From assembly GCA_017435505.1 (NCBI GenBank), contig JAFSEZ010000042.1:62001-126000 (forward strand): a stretch of DNA of 64,000 nt. The letters are read 5' to 3'. The notes below the pieces were generated by a model. The model did not search any database and had not been told where the DNA came from. It saw only the letters and a list, made by a program, of their open reading frames with translations. This DNA comes from Akkermansia sp. (GTDB lineage: Bacteria; Verrucomicrobiota; Verrucomicrobiia; Verrucomicrobiales; Akkermansiaceae). Position 1 is the first letter of the stretch; every line of letters begins with the position of its first letter. The translations under genes and the position numbers were made by a program. This document shows positions 7,445 to 16,413 of the stretch, piece after piece.

Positions 7445-9823
7445 TTCTTTATCCACCGCGCCTACCTCATTGGAAACGCGGTAGCGTATCGTATCCTCAC
7501 CGGTAAAGCCATCGAGCGGAGTGTAGACAGCATGGCTCTTTCCCTGCATGGTGACACGGCCACCCATTTTGGACACAGGATGCCACTGGATGGCGGCTTT
7601 TTTTGCAAAGCTCAGTAGTTCATTCTCACCGCAAGCAATGGTCAGGGACACATTTTTGACCGTTTCGGCAGGAGCCGGCTGCACCAGATAAGTCAAATCC
7701 CACGGGGGAAGCTTAAGCTTGTTGAGATAGGCGGCGGCACCATCGGAAGGGAACATTTTGAAGTGTGCAAAATAGGGGCGAACATCGCGTCGGGCAGCTT
7801 CGGAAAGCCCAATCAGGTAGCGGTCTATCTTGGCTTGATCTGCATCTGCACCCTGCACAAAATCCCACTTATACATAGCGTCCTCCTTGTTGCGCAGGCG
7901 TTTGATAGTGTTCTTCACACAATCCCAGCCAAAGTCCTCGGCATAGCCAATCATCATGGAGGTGATGGGGTAGGACCAATGGTGCGTTCCTTTGTTGGAG
8001 ATTTTGTACCATTTATCCTGCATGATTTCCTGCATCCCCTTATCGCTTGCATCAAAAAGACGGCGTAGGTGCGCATCATGAGAGTCTTTCCAATCAAAGG
8101 CCATGCCGGGGCGGGCTTTCAGGTAATACCCACCCCAGTTGGTGGTGGATTCACCCCAAAAGGAAAGTTCCATTTCCCAAAAATCGCTGTGGTGTCCATG
8201 CTCATGCAGGAAGAGTGCCGAGTTCTTGGCTTTCATGGCCTCCAAGTTCAGCAGGTAAGCCATATTCTTGGGTTCCCAATGCAGCGGCCAGAAGGACACC
8301 CCCTCCTCCGCATAGTGACCGGAATGCATACGAAAAGCCACCTTAGGATAGTATGAGTAGAAATCCTCCAAATCACGGTTGTTGGTGTTCCACCAAGTCA
8401 TCACCTCGGTGGGGTTGGTGAGGGTCTGCAAGACATCCCGAGGCACCACGAGGATGATATGCTCGCTCACCAACTCACCCCACGGAGCGGGCGCTTTCTT
8501 GAGTTTTTTCCAATCTTCATCCGTGTGTTTACCCAAGATGAAGCGCGGAGCACGCAGCGCGCCCTCAATTGTCACGGGGGTATCATTCAGCGCCACTTCT
8601 CGGGGTACTTTCAGCAGCATGAGCCCACCATGCGGTGTCACCAACTCGGTTGTCACTTTATCCAGCTTGAACCAATAGGTGGTGTTCGGCATGCAAACGA
8701 GTGGCTTGTTTTTATGCGGGAAATGGTGCCCCACCTGCACTTCCAGCTTCTTGCCGACGTATTCTTGCGGTATCGTCACCGTCACCGGCTTGCCGGGCAT
8801 GGCATACAACCCGAGGGAGACGTACTCCTCCCGCCACTTATCGCCGCGCGAATGAAGCTTCTGCGTAAGCTTGACCGCCTTGGCCTTTTTAGGAATCTTG
8901 CCCAAGGAGGCCGCCAAGCGGTGCGCACCATATTGGAGCAGCTCCTCGTGGGAGAGCGATTTCAACCGAGCATCTTCCATCAGCAACAGAGTCTTAGCCA
9001 CGGGATTGGTAACGGGTTTCTTCGGCGTTGCTTTAATACCGGCGGCTACCTTTGCAAAACGATACATGGCCTTTTGAAAACCCTCCCCCTTGGTGCTTGC
9101 GCTTATTCGGCTTTGTTCCCTGAGCAAAAAATCCACAAGAAGCTGCTGCTCGTGGCGCGGCAACTTATCCAACCAAGCAGCCAGCTCCGTTGATTTCAGC
9201 CGACACATCTCATGGCACAGTTTTTTGCCCTGGGCTTCTTTGGCGACAGTTTCCTGCCATCGTTTGAGCTGGGTATCATTGACACGAGGAGTCAGATACT
9301 TTTTAGCAACGATATCTTTCGACATGCCGGGTCCGGACCACGCCAGCGCCACGTGATCATCATTCACCGCCTCTTTATAATGCAACACAAGCGCGTATTT
9401 TTTCCCTTCTTGCAACTGCACTTTGCCCGAGCCTCGCCCTGGCACAAATTGATGACGCGGTGTGTATGAACCCACCGAGCAAATCTTGCGTAAGTTCGCC
9501 TCATTTTCATCGGTACTCAGCAACAACTCTGCCGCATCATCAGCCGCCAAATAAAACGTGTATTCACCTGATTTGGGTGCGGTAATCCAAGCAGAAAAGC
9601 GCGCCCCAAAATGATCCACGCCCGAGGCATTCTCATCAATACTCTCTTTGATGTACACCGTCTTGGCCGGGCGCTTCCCCATCTCCGCAAGAAATTCCTC
9701 CATACGCCCAATCTTGACATTGTCCCACACCTCCATCAGTACCCCGTGATTGGGCATTTCAGGCTCCCCTGTCGCCACCGTAGCGGCTGCCAGCAACATA
9801 CTCAGCAATGATGCGCTTTTCAT
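7424..9823 (-). CDS. Exported PA14 / peptidase M60 (enhancin-like) metallopeptidase
   Basis: This is a 799-aa exported protein: signal peptide MKSASLLSMLLAAATVATG; a PA14-type domain at about 30-170 (FSAWITAPKSGEYTFYLAAD, LVLHYKEA); a linker; and an M60 catalytic domain with the zinc motif HEHGH (540-544) followed by acidic residues about 7-15 positions later (WEMELSFWGES). At the end is a cadherin/Ig-like domain (YTPLDGFTGEDTIRYRVSNE). M60 enzymes cleave mucin-type O-glycosylated proteins, and PA14 domains bind glycans, so a mucinase role at the cell surface is likely. Promoter-like boxes lie at 9832-9859. Confidence 0.88.
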   Translation of the reverse strand: MKSASLLSMLLAAATVATGEPEMPNHGVLMEVWDNVKIGRMEEFLAEMGKRPAKTVYIKESIDENASGVDHFGARFSAWITAPKSGEYTFYLAADDAAELLLSTDENEANLRKICSVGSYTPRHQFVPGRGSGKVQLQEGKKYALVLHYKEAVNDDHVALAWSGPGMSKDIVAKKYLTPRVNDTQLKRWQETVAKEAQGKKLCHEMCRLKSTELAAWLDKLPRHEQQLLVDFLLREQSRISASTKGEGFQKAMYRFAKVAAGIKATPKKPVTNPVAKTLLLMEDARLKSLSHEELLQYGAHRLAASLGKIPKKAKAVKLTQKLHSRGDKWREEYVSLGLYAMPGKPVTVTIPQEYVGKKLEVQVGHHFPHKNKPLVCMPNTTYWFKLDKVTTELVTPHGGLMLLKVPREVALNDTPVTIEGALRAPRFILGKHTDEDWKKLKKAPAPWGELVSEHIILVVPRDVLQTLTNPTEVMTWWNTNNRDLEDFYSYYPKVAFRMHSGHYAEEGVSFWPLHWEPKNMAYLLNLEAMKAKNSALFLHEHGHHSDFWEMELSFWGESTTNWGGYYLKARPGMAFDWKDSHDAHLRRLFDASDKGMQEIMQDKWYKISNKGTHHWSYPITSMMIGYAEDFGWDCVKNTIKRLRNKEDAMYKWDFVQGADADQAKIDRYLIGLSEAARRDVRPYFAHFKMFPSDGAAAYLNKLKLPPWDLTYLVQPAPAETVKNVSLTIACGENELLSFAKKAAIQWHPVSKMGGRVTMQGKSHAVYTPLDGFTGEDTIRYRVSNEVGAVDKEMRIMVE

Positions 9824-9831
9824 ACCCTAAC

Positions 9832-9859
9832 AGTATCGCATATTCATTTGATATAGCAA
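9832..9859 (-). promoter_or_regulatory. Possible promoter of the M60 peptidase gene
   Basis: Minus-strand TTGCTA, a 16-nt spacer and GATACT end 9 nt before the start codon, again predicting a very short leader. Confidence 0.4.
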
Positions 9860-9897
9860 GCATTTTCAACATTCAAGCGCTATATTGCGGAAAAAAG

Positions 9898-9926
9898 TTG
9901 GATTCATCTCCGTACCATGTTATCAT
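9898..9926 (+). promoter_or_regulatory. Promoter of the 9946 exported-protein gene
   Basis: TTGGAT, a 17-nt spacer and TATCAT lie 20 nt before the ATG at 9946. A strong Shine-Dalgarno (AGGAGGAA) sits 4-5 nt before that ATG, which decides the start in favour of 9946 over the upstream in-frame ATG at 9808. Confidence 0.6.
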
Positions 9927-9945
9927 GAGCAAAAGAGGAGGAACT

Positions 9946-10911
9946 ATGAGAATGTATGTGAAAGGGGGCGTGAGCTTGTTTCTTGCATCGCTGGTATGGA
10001 CTGCGCCGTTGGTGCATGCCGGCGAGACGAAAGAACGCGCCTACACGGAGACGCACCTTGGCACTGCCGTTTCCCCGGCAGATGCTGCCCTATTCGAGCG
10101 CTATTTCGGTACCGAAGCTGAGCCGGTGGCAGAAGCCTGGGATGCTGAGAAGCTTGTACAATACGCCTCCTCATGGGGGCGCAACAAGGCAGGCAAGCGT
10201 GTGCTGCGCGAACGCCTGATGCTTCTGGCAGAGAATGGCAGCACCATGCGCAAAATCTTCTGCGAGCGCTTTGAATCCGCACCCGATAAACGAGTCAATT
10301 TCACGCAGCAGCTATACCACGCCATCGTACCTTTTGTGTTTGCCTCTCATTTGGTGGACATCGTTGATAGGGATGAGGAAACATTGTCTGTTGACTGGGT
10401 GCTCTACAACCCGCAGACCCGCCAAATCGAACGCACCGAGCACAAGCAATGGACGCGCCGAGAACTGCGCGGTGCCCAAAGCGACATCTCGGATGAGGAG
10501 GCAGAGATCTTCCGCCACCTATTCCCCTCCCACAAATGGCGGCGCACTCCCCCCACCTGGGATGCAGCCAAGCGCGTGGTCTATTCTGCCAGAGGCCGCA
10601 CAGGAGCCCGCGGAGCCTACGCTCTCAACGGCTACCTCAAACACATTGCACCGGATGGCCGCAGCTGCCGCATCGCCGTCAAAACGCTCGAAACCAAAGG
10701 CGCGTGGATATGCCATGACCGCCCTTGGGCTCACGAACTCTCCATGGTGAAACCCTTTGTCTTTGTGGAGCTGAAAGACCGCCTCCGCTTCTACATCGAG
10801 CAATTTCACCCCCAAACCGGTGCCTACTCAGGCACCCATACCAAAGAATACGACTTCCGCACTCTGGAGCTGCTGAATGATACCCGGAAACCAGCCGCGT
10901 CTGCGAATTAA
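9946..10911 (+). CDS. Exported protein of unknown function, 321 aa
   Basis: Starting at 9946 gives MRMYVKGGVSLFLASLVWTA, a clean signal peptide with AxA cleavage after VHA. The mature protein is basic and Arg-rich (SSWGRNKAGKRVLRERLMLL, SHKWRRTPPTWDAAKRVVYS) with no recognised domain. The gene is divergent from the M60 peptidase and shares a 122-nt intergenic region with it, so co-regulation is possible but unproven. A run of eight C residues follows the stop codon; the next gene starts 58 nt later. Confidence 0.7.
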   Translation: MRMYVKGGVSLFLASLVWTAPLVHAGETKERAYTETHLGTAVSPADAALFERYFGTEAEPVAEAWDAEKLVQYASSWGRNKAGKRVLRERLMLLAENGSTMRKIFCERFESAPDKRVNFTQQLYHAIVPFVFASHLVDIVDRDEETLSVDWVLYNPQTRQIERTEHKQWTRRELRGAQSDISDEEAEIFRHLFPSHKWRRTPPTWDAAKRVVYSARGRTGARGAYALNGYLKHIAPDGRSCRIAVKTLETKGAWICHDRPWAHELSMVKPFVFVELKDRLRFYIEQFHPQTGAYSGTHTKEYDFRTLELLNDTRKPAASAN

Positions 10912-10969
10912 GCCCCCCCCCGGATGCAGGTACAGTTGATGCACGAATGTTAACCTTGCCACTTTCAAT

Positions 10970-11455
10970 ATGAAGAAGTTTTTCATTTTTATCACATGTT
11001 GCACACTTCCGTTTTTTGCCGTAAAAGCCGAGGAAGTTGTTTATTCCGGCAATCCCAACCACCCGGCATTCGGGAATAGACGATATTGCCAGTATGACAG
11101 CGTACTCATTCGCCTCATTCAGAACATGGATGGCCGTGAAGCCTCTCGGCAAGCTGTGATGACTCGCATCAAGGAACATCCCGAAGAAGTAAACGATTGG
11201 TGGAGTCACGATGGCTGGAGTGGTACACCTCTGACAGAAGCCATGCTCAAGAAGGATAAGGAAATCGTGTCACTTCTCTTGGCTCATGGAGCCATTCCGT
11301 TTCCGCCTCCCGGCACCTCTTTCTGGACGAACTATGCAGAAGGCAAACCGGATTATGCCGAGATTTTCACCCTCATTCAGGCAGCGCAGAAAAAATACCC
11401 TGTCTACACAAGCATCCTGTACTCTGATAGGTATCGAAAGCAACACTGCAAATAA
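10970..11455 (+). CDS. Exported single-ankyrin-type protein, 161 aa
   Basis: The signal peptide MKKFFIFITCCTLPFFAVKA is followed by a helical domain. One recognisable ankyrin-like unit (GTPLTEAMLKKDKEIVSLLL, then AHGA) sits at about residues 84-108. The overall plan resembles the ankyrin fragment at the left edge of the window, so these may be related exported contact proteins. No enzyme motif. Confidence 0.65.
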   Translation: MKKFFIFITCCTLPFFAVKAEEVVYSGNPNHPAFGNRRYCQYDSVLIRLIQNMDGREASRQAVMTRIKEHPEEVNDWWSHDGWSGTPLTEAMLKKDKEIVSLLLAHGAIPFPPPGTSFWTNYAEGKPDYAEIFTLIQAAQKKYPVYTSILYSDRYRKQHCK

Positions 11456-11516
11456 TAAGCATCTCCGCTTCTCCTTTTGACTCTACCAACAATCACACAT
11501 CGTGAAAGGATTGGAC

Positions 11517-11654
11517 ATGAAGGGATGGGGCGCCTTCTTCGGCAAAAAAGCCCATGCGGTTCTTGTTTACGATGGAAAAAAATTGCCGGTATACACACCC
11601 GGGAAGCAAGCATGGGTGCAAGCCATTCTGCGGCATCATGGACTTCTCCCTTGA
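11517..11654 (+). CDS. Small possible protein, 45 aa
   Basis: An ATG at 11517 (with an in-frame GTG at 11502) opens a 45-codon frame ending at 11654. The sequence MKGWGAFFGKKAHAVLVYDG and the tail WVQAILRHHGLLP look like folded-protein composition rather than noise. There is no recognised family or strong ribosome-binding site. It could equally be the 5' remnant of a longer gene. It lies between the ankyrin-type gene and the convergent 11687-12529 gene. Confidence 0.3.
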   Translation: MKGWGAFFGKKAHAVLVYDGKKLPVYTPGKQAWVQAILRHHGLLP

Positions 11655-11686
11655 GCAGAATCGGCTCAATTAATCAGTAAGGAGCA

Positions 11687-12529
11687 TCATCGCAAAGGCC
11701 AATCGGGGCGGAGGGCGCGGGTGCGGGTATCATGCAGCTCAATAAGGGGATGCTGAAGGGGCGCGCCCAGGGTTTCAATGAGGCGGCATACGGCATAGGG
11801 AGCGGATGCAGCGGCGTATTCCTCAATCCACTGCTGCGTCTCCGGGCTTTGGGCGGCAGCGGAGCACGCAGGGCGGGGATAGCGCGGCATGCCCACTTTG
11901 GAGGGCTTGGGTGTGAGACGCGCGCGCCAGCATTGTTGCTTGGCGCAGAGGTGCGCGTAGAGTTCATCGGCGTGCAACTGTTCAAAAATCACCTGCATGC
12001 GGTGAGAATCCGGTTGCAAACCGGGTTCCAGCGCAAGGATGCGCCAACCTCTGGAGGTGCGATACACGCGGGCGCCGCGCAAATCGCCATCACCCACGAG
12101 CCGATGCAGTTTTTCCAGCAAGCAGGCTTCGGGGGCGGTATCTTGCCCCAGCAAACGGCGCAGCCAATCGAAAGGTCGGGGAGGTATGCGGTCGACATCA
12201 ACGAAGCATAACTCGGTGGAGTTGAGCACCTCTACCCCGTAGCGATTGCGAGTGATAATGTTTGCAGCATCCGGCTGCTCCACCACGGGCTCAGGCATAA
12301 GGACAGCGTATCGTCCCTCCTCTCCTGCATCCAGCTCCAGCCACGCACTCCGCATCTGCTCCGACATGGCGGTGCTACACCCACTTGCCAAAAAGCGCCG
12401 CATCAGTTCTGTCTTGGTTTCCCACTTGGCACGGGCATCCTCTTCCGATACCCACGACACCCCGCGCAAGCGGTATGCCCTGCCGTTGATGTTGCACTCT
12501 GCGCTATGCCAATAGGGTGGAATCTTCAT
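11687..12529 (-). CDS. Unrecognised cytoplasmic protein, possibly primase-like fold, 280 aa
   Basis: The minus-strand frame stays open far upstream through the fumarase gene, but the real start is the ATG at 12529: it is followed by [20 protein letters not shown] and a promoter (TTGACT-17-TAGGCT) sits directly upstream. No signal peptide. Conserved-looking blocks are [12 protein letters not shown] (a hydrophobic-DxD pattern), [16 protein letters not shown], and [18 protein letters not shown]. The hhhDxD block followed by an RTxxGxR-type block recalls the archaeo-eukaryotic primase fold, but this is weak inference and no catalytic histidine can be assigned with confidence. Divergent from fumarase. 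Confidence 0.65.
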   Translation of the reverse strand: MKIPPYWHSAECNINGRAYRLRGVSWVSEEDARAKWETKTELMRRFLASGCSTAMSEQMRSAWLELDAGEEGRYAVLMPEPVVEQPDAANIITRNRYGVEVLNSTELCFVDVDRIPPRPFDWLRRLLGQDTAPEACLLEKLHRLVGDGDLRGARVYRTSRGWRILALEPGLQPDSHRMQVIFEQLHADELYAHLCAKQQCWRARLTPKPSKVGMPRYPRPACSAAAQSPETQQWIEEYAAASAPYAVCRLIETLGAPLQHPLIELHDTRTRALRPDWPLR

Positions 12530-12539
12530 GCTGTGGCGG

Positions 12540-12568
12540 AGCCTAGCAGCTACTCCGGGCCGAGTCAA
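12540..12568 (-). promoter_or_regulatory. Promoter of the 11687-12529 gene
   Basis: Minus-strand TTGACT, 17-nt spacer, TAGGCT. The -10 box ends 10 nt before the ATG at 12529, which supports that start and predicts a leader of only a few nucleotides. Confidence 0.55.
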
Positions 12569-12649
12569 CTGCAAAAAGCTTTCAAAGCGACCGATATGAG
12601 CATTTTTTGCTGGCAAAAAGCCGGCACAAGTGGTACAACTAACGGCGTT

Positions 12650-14299
12650 ATGGCAACACCTCCCTTTGTGTATCAGGAAATGTTCCCCATGGGGGAAGAT
12701 ACGACTAAATACCGTCTTATTACCAAGGATTACGTCAGCGTGAGTGAGTTTGAAGGCAAGCCCATACTGAAAGTGGAGCCGGAGGGGCTCCGCCTGCTGG
12801 CCGAAACTGCTTGGCATGATGTAGCTTTCTACCTGCGCCCGGAACACCTGCAAATGGTGCGCGATATTCTGGATGACCCGGAAGCCTCTGAGAACGATAA
12901 GAGCGTGGCGCTGACCATGCTGCGCAATGCCGAGGTGGCAGCCTTGGGCGTGCTGCCCCTGTGCCAAGACACGGGCACGGCCATTTGCGTGGGCAAGAAG
13001 GGGCAGCAGGTATGGACCGGCTACAACGATGCCGAGTACATCTCCCGCGGCGCTTACGATTGCTACACCAAGAATAATCTGCGCTACTCCCAAAACGTGG
13101 CGCTGGATATGTACAAGGAAATCAACACCGGCACCAATCTGCCCGCCCAGATTGACCTCTTTGCCACCGACCACGGCATGGATTACTCTTTCCTCTTCAT
13201 CGCCAAGGGCGGCGGCTCTGCCAACAAGACGTATCTGTACCAGGAGACGAAGGCTCTGCTCAACCCCACCTCCCTCAAGAAGTTCATGGTGGAGAAGATG
13301 AGTACTCTCGGCACCGCAGCCTGCCCGCCCTATCACGTGGCCTTTGTGGTGGGTGGCACCAGTGCCGAAATCTGCCTCAAGACAGTGAAGTTGGCCTCCA
13401 CCAAATACTACGACAGCCTGCCCACCAGCGGCAACGAACACGGCCGCGCTTTCCGCGATGTAGAGCTGGAAAACGAGCTCAAGAAGGAAGCGGAGAAGCT
13501 GGGCTTGGGTGCTCAGTTCGGCGGCAAAGCCTTTGCGTTGGATGTGCGTGTGGTGCGTCTGCCCCGCCATGGTGCTTCCTGCCCGGTAGCACTGGGTGTA
13601 TCCTGCTCTGCAGACCGCAATGCCAAAGCCAAGATTACCCCCGAGGGTATCTTCATCGAAGAACTGGAGTACGACCCCGGCAAGTACATCCCCGCCGAGC
13701 TGCGCGAAACAAAGAGCGCCGGCGTGCCCATTGATTTGGATCGCCCCATGAAGGAAGTGCTGGCCGAACTCACCAAGTACCCCGTCAAGACCCGCCTCTC
13801 CCTGAGCGGAACCATCATCGTGGGGCGCGATATTGCCCACGCCAAGCTCAAGGAGCTGATTGATGCCGGCAAAGATCTGCCCCAGTACGTGAAGGATCAC
13901 CCCATTTACTACGCAGGCCCCGCCAAGACGCCAGAGGGCTATCCCTCCGGTTCCTTTGGCCCCACCACAGCGGGCCGCATGGACTCCTACGTAGACCTTT
14001 TCCAGAGCCACGGCGGCAGCATGATTATGATTGCCAAGGGCAACCGCGCCCAATGCGTGACTGATGCCTGCCAGAAGTACGGCGGCTTCTACCTCGGTTC
14101 CATCGGTGGTGTGGCAGCAGACCTCGCCAAGAACTGTATCACCTCCATCGAATGCATCGAGTACCCCGAACTGGGCATGGAAGCCATCTGGAAGATTACC
14201 GTGAAGGACTTCCCCGCCTACATTCTGGTGGATGACAAGGGCAACGACTTCTTTGCTGATATCCGTGCCGGCTGGGCCTGCCCCGGATGCGCCCACTAA
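12650..14299 (+). CDS. Fumarate hydratase, class I ([4Fe-4S])
   Basis: This enzyme reversibly hydrates fumarate to malate in the cytoplasm. Starting at the ATG at 12650 ([15 protein letters not shown]) gives 549 aa, nearly the length of E. coli FumA. The three cluster ligands fall where expected: Cys105 ([10 protein letters not shown]), Cys225 ([11 protein letters not shown]) and Cys319 (LGVSCSADR). The C-terminal part carries [16 protein letters not shown] and TAGRMD, typical of the beta domain. The oxygen-labile class fits an anaerobe, and the reductive branch to succinate is plausible but its other genes are not here. A strong terminator follows. Confidence 0.95.
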   Translation: MATPPFVYQEMFPMGEDTTKYRLITKDYVSVSEFEGKPILKVEPEGLRLLAETAWHDVAFYLRPEHLQMVRDILDDPEASENDKSVALTMLRNAEVAALGVLPLCQDTGTAICVGKKGQQVWTGYNDAEYISRGAYDCYTKNNLRYSQNVALDMYKEINTGTNLPAQIDLFATDHGMDYSFLFIAKGGGSANKTYLYQETKALLNPTSLKKFMVEKMSTLGTAACPPYHVAFVVGGTSAEICLKTVKLASTKYYDSLPTSGNEHGRAFRDVELENELKKEAEKLGLGAQFGGKAFALDVRVVRLPRHGASCPVALGVSCSADRNAKAKITPEGIFIEELEYDPGKYIPAELRETKSAGVPIDLDRPMKEVLAELTKYPVKTRLSLSGTIIVGRDIAHAKLKELIDAGKDLPQYVKDHPIYYAGPAKTPEGYPSGSFGPTTAGRMDSYVDLFQSHGGSMIMIAKGNRAQCVTDACQKYGGFYLGSIGGVAADLAKNCITSIECIEYPELGMEAIWKITVKDFPAYILVDDKGNDFFADIRAGWACPGCAH

Positions 14300-14318
14300 G
14301 ACAAGGCTTTCTTCTCAG

Positions 14319-14348
14319 CCCCGTTGCTTCGGCAACGGGGCATTTTTT
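14319..14348 (+). terminator. Rho-independent terminator of fumarase gene
   Basis: A 9-bp stem, CCCCGTTGC / GCAACGGGG, with the stable TTCG tetraloop is followed by CATTTTTT, 19 nt after the fumarase stop codon. Confidence 0.85.
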
Positions 14349-14375
14349 GGCTCAAAATGAAAGCAAAAGTATATA
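14347..14375 (+). promoter_or_regulatory. Promoter of the fic gene
   Basis: TTGGCT, a 17-nt spacer and TATATA precede the Fic start by 39 nt. The -35 box abuts the T tract of the fumarase terminator. Confidence 0.5.
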
Positions 14376-14400
14376 TTTCTTGCCGATACCGGCAAGAAAT
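14375..14400. promoter_or_regulatory. Perfect 11-bp palindrome, probable operator of the fic gene
   Basis: ATTTCTTGCCG and CGGCAAGAAAT form a perfect inverted repeat with a 4-nt centre (ATAC). It begins at the last base of the -10 box and covers the expected transcription start, the classical place for a repressor site. The Fic protein encoded 14 nt later has an N-terminal helix-turn-helix, so autoregulation is a reasonable inference. It also could form an RNA hairpin in the leader. Confidence 0.55.
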
Positions 14401-14414
14401 GATAAAATGAGCGC

Positions 14415-15314
14415 GTGGAAACGAGAAAATACATATCTGCCGCAGAGTTTGCCATACGCAACGGCATAGCCGAACGTACTGCTAGGCACTATTGTGCAAT
14501 CGGCAAAATAGAAGGAGCATTTCTGACGGGAAAAACATGGAACATACCTGAAAATGCTCCGATTCCGCTTCGGCGGGCGAAAAAGAAAAAGCCAATGCCG
14601 CTTCTTGACATTCTGCGAGAGCAAATGGAGATGAGACTCCCCGGGGGAATCTACCACAAAACACAGATTGAGTTGACATACAATTCCAATCACATAGAGG
14701 GGAGCCGGCTCACGCAGGAACAGACGCGTTTTATTTTCGAAACAAACACCATTGGGGGAGAAAACGAGATATTGCAAGTAGATGACATCATCGAAACGAG
14801 CAATCATTTCCGGTGCGTTGACTACATCATCGCCCGGGCAGAAGAGAAACTGCATGCCGCATTTATCTGCGAACTCCACGCCATGCTCAAAAGCGGCACT
14901 TCCGATTCTCGCAAAAGCTGGTTTTCCGTGGGGCGCTATAAACAGTTACCCAATGAAGTGGGTGGGCTCGAAACGGCTGCGCCGGAGAATGTTGCAACGG
15001 AGCTGCAAAACTTGCTGCACCAATATCATACAAAAAAGCACAAGAGCTTAGATGATATTCTTGACTTTCACCACCGTTTCGAGCTTATTCATCCTTTCCA
15101 AGATGGGAATGGGCGCGTAGGGCGACTCATCATGTTCAAAGAATGCCTAACCAATGGTATCATTCCTTTCATTATTACAGACGAGCTGAAAATGTTTTAC
15201 TATCGTGGTTTGCGGCACTGGCCGAACATTCCGGGATATCTGCGAGACACATGCCTGACGGCTCAGGATGAATACAAACTGATGATGCAGCGCTTTCGCA
15301 TAGAGGAACGCTAG
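14415..15314 (+). CDS. Fic-domain AMP-transferase with N-terminal helix-turn-helix
   Basis: The 299-aa protein (GTG start) has an N-terminal winged-helix/MerR-like DNA-binding segment (ISAAEFAIRNGIAERTARHY, about 7-45), a basic linker (RRAKKKK), the inhibitory helix motif SNHIEG (Ser91-Glu95-Gly96), and a complete Fic active site HPFQDGNGRVGR with catalytic His226. Fic proteins transfer AMP to hydroxyl side chains of target proteins, and the motif before the Fic core marks the class in which the same chain inhibits its own activity. The target is unknown. No separate antitoxin gene is adjacent. A palindromic operator candidate precedes it. Confidence 0.88.
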   Translation: METRKYISAAEFAIRNGIAERTARHYCAIGKIEGAFLTGKTWNIPENAPIPLRRAKKKKPMPLLDILREQMEMRLPGGIYHKTQIELTYNSNHIEGSRLTQEQTRFIFETNTIGGENEILQVDDIIETSNHFRCVDYIIARAEEKLHAAFICELHAMLKSGTSDSRKSWFSVGRYKQLPNEVGGLETAAPENVATELQNLLHQYHTKKHKSLDDILDFHHRFELIHPFQDGNGRVGRLIMFKECLTNGIIPFIITDELKMFYYRGLRHWPNIPGYLRDTCLTAQDEYKLMMQRFRIEER

Positions 15315-15317
15315 ATA

Positions 15318-15340
15318 GAGAGAGAGGAAACAACTCTCTC
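15318..15340 (+). terminator. Weak hairpin after fic
   Basis: GAGAGAG / CTCTCTC with a short A-rich loop follows the fic stop by a few nucleotides, with a pyrimidine-rich stretch and TTTT further on. Weak as a terminator. Confidence 0.3.
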
Positions 15341-15407
15341 CATCTCTCATTTTGCCAAGGCTCTCCCTAACACGACTTTTGTTCCCAGCTTTTCAAGCAT
15401 TAAAACA

Positions 15408-15436
15408 TTGACAAATTAATCTTAAGGCACTACACT
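15408..15436 (+). promoter_or_regulatory. Promoter of cdsA
   Basis: TTGACA, a 17-nt spacer and TACACT lie 32 nt before the cdsA ATG; a near-consensus sigma-70-type promoter. Confidence 0.75.
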
Positions 15437-15467
15437 CAGGTGCGTAACAGCAAGATACACAGCAGAC

Positions 15468-16394
15468 ATGACCCCCAAAGTAAAAACATTTCTTGAGCGC
15501 GGATTAAGCACAGTGATTCTCCTGGCCCTTCTCGGTGGGACAGTATGCTGGAACAACCCTATTGGCTATGCTCTGTTGGTGTGCGTGCTGTGCAACCTGA
15601 CCAGCTATGAGTGGTTCAACATGCTGCGAGAGCGCGGGCGAGCCGCCAACCGCAAGCTGGCATTGGCCGCAGGCTTAGTGTATCCATGGCTCATGGCCGC
15701 GGGAATGCTGCTGCTTTCGGAACAGGCAGAGCCCATCTTCGTTAGCGGCGAGGATGGCCCCATGGCGCTGTTCGCAGTATTCGACTTTTCTCTCATGGCG
15801 CTTGCCATGTTGGTGCTGTATGTTTTGGTTGCCTTTTTCTGCGAATTGTACCGCATGGATTACAAGGGGAGCGACGGCAGCACAGCGCTGAGCAGTATAG
15901 GCATCACCATCCTTTCTTTTGTATACCCCGTGTGGCTCTTTGCCTTTGCTCTGAGCACGCTGTCCACCCCCGAAAGCATCTGGAATCTGCTCTGGCTGGT
16001 ACTCGTCACCAAGATGAGTGACATCTGGGCCTATGTGAGTGGCGTGCTGCTGGGGGGCAAGTTCATCAAGCGCAGATTCAGCCCGGTTGTGTCGCCCAAG
16101 AAGACGTGGGAAGGCATCATCGGCTCTTTCATCATTACCTCTGTATGCGGCTGGTACATGCTGGGGCTCACGGACTTTGAGTTTGCTCTCACCCCGGTGG
16201 TCTTCTTTTGCGTACTGATGCCCTGCATCTTCATTTTGAGTGTAGCAGGGGATTTGGCCGGTTCTCTCATCAAGCGCGGTTTGGCCGTCAAGGACAGCGG
16301 TTCGCTGCTGCCGGGGATTGGGGGCATCTTTGATTTGATAGATTCCCCGGCGTTCACCGTATCATTCTTTGTAGCCGTGATGGCTATACTCTGA
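15468..16394 (+). CDS. cdsA: Phosphatidate cytidylyltransferase
   Basis: This integral membrane enzyme makes CDP-diacylglycerol from CTP and phosphatidic acid, the precursor for PssA encoded at 44164-45012. The 308-aa protein has eight or so hydrophobic segments, the motif SPKKTWEG in the cytoplasmic region and the C-terminal signature AGDLAGSLIKRGLAVKDSG (Lys275-Asp276) followed by LLPGIGGIFDLIDS. In most CdsA proteins the last block reads PGHGGxxDRxDS; here His and Arg are replaced by Ile and Leu. It is followed after 19 nt by a diacylglycerol-kinase-like gene, so the two are probably one operon. Confidence 0.93.
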   Translation: MTPKVKTFLERGLSTVILLALLGGTVCWNNPIGYALLVCVLCNLTSYEWFNMLRERGRAANRKLALAAGLVYPWLMAAGMLLLSEQAEPIFVSGEDGPMALFAVFDFSLMALAMLVLYVLVAFFCELYRMDYKGSDGSTALSSIGITILSFVYPVWLFAFALSTLSTPESIWNLLWLVLVTKMSDIWAYVSGVLLGGKFIKRRFSPVVSPKKTWEGIIGSFIITSVCGWYMLGLTDFEFALTPVVFFCVLMPCIFILSVAGDLAGSLIKRGLAVKDSGSLLPGIGGIFDLIDSPAFTVSFFVAVMAIL

Positions 16395-16413
16395 TACCAC
16401 ATTTCCCCTTTCC

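Noticed and set aside
12530-14296. The minus-strand frame of the 11687 gene stays open for almost 1.8 kb through the fumarase gene
   Set aside because: It is the mirror of a highly expressed, codon-biased gene; the fumarase on the plus strand is unquestionable, and a promoter plus ATG at 12529 gives a normal start for the minus-strand gene.
15315-15467. Possible tRNA or small RNA gene in the intergenic space after fic
   Set aside because: No cloverleaf could be drawn; the space is explained by a weak hairpin and the cdsA promoter.
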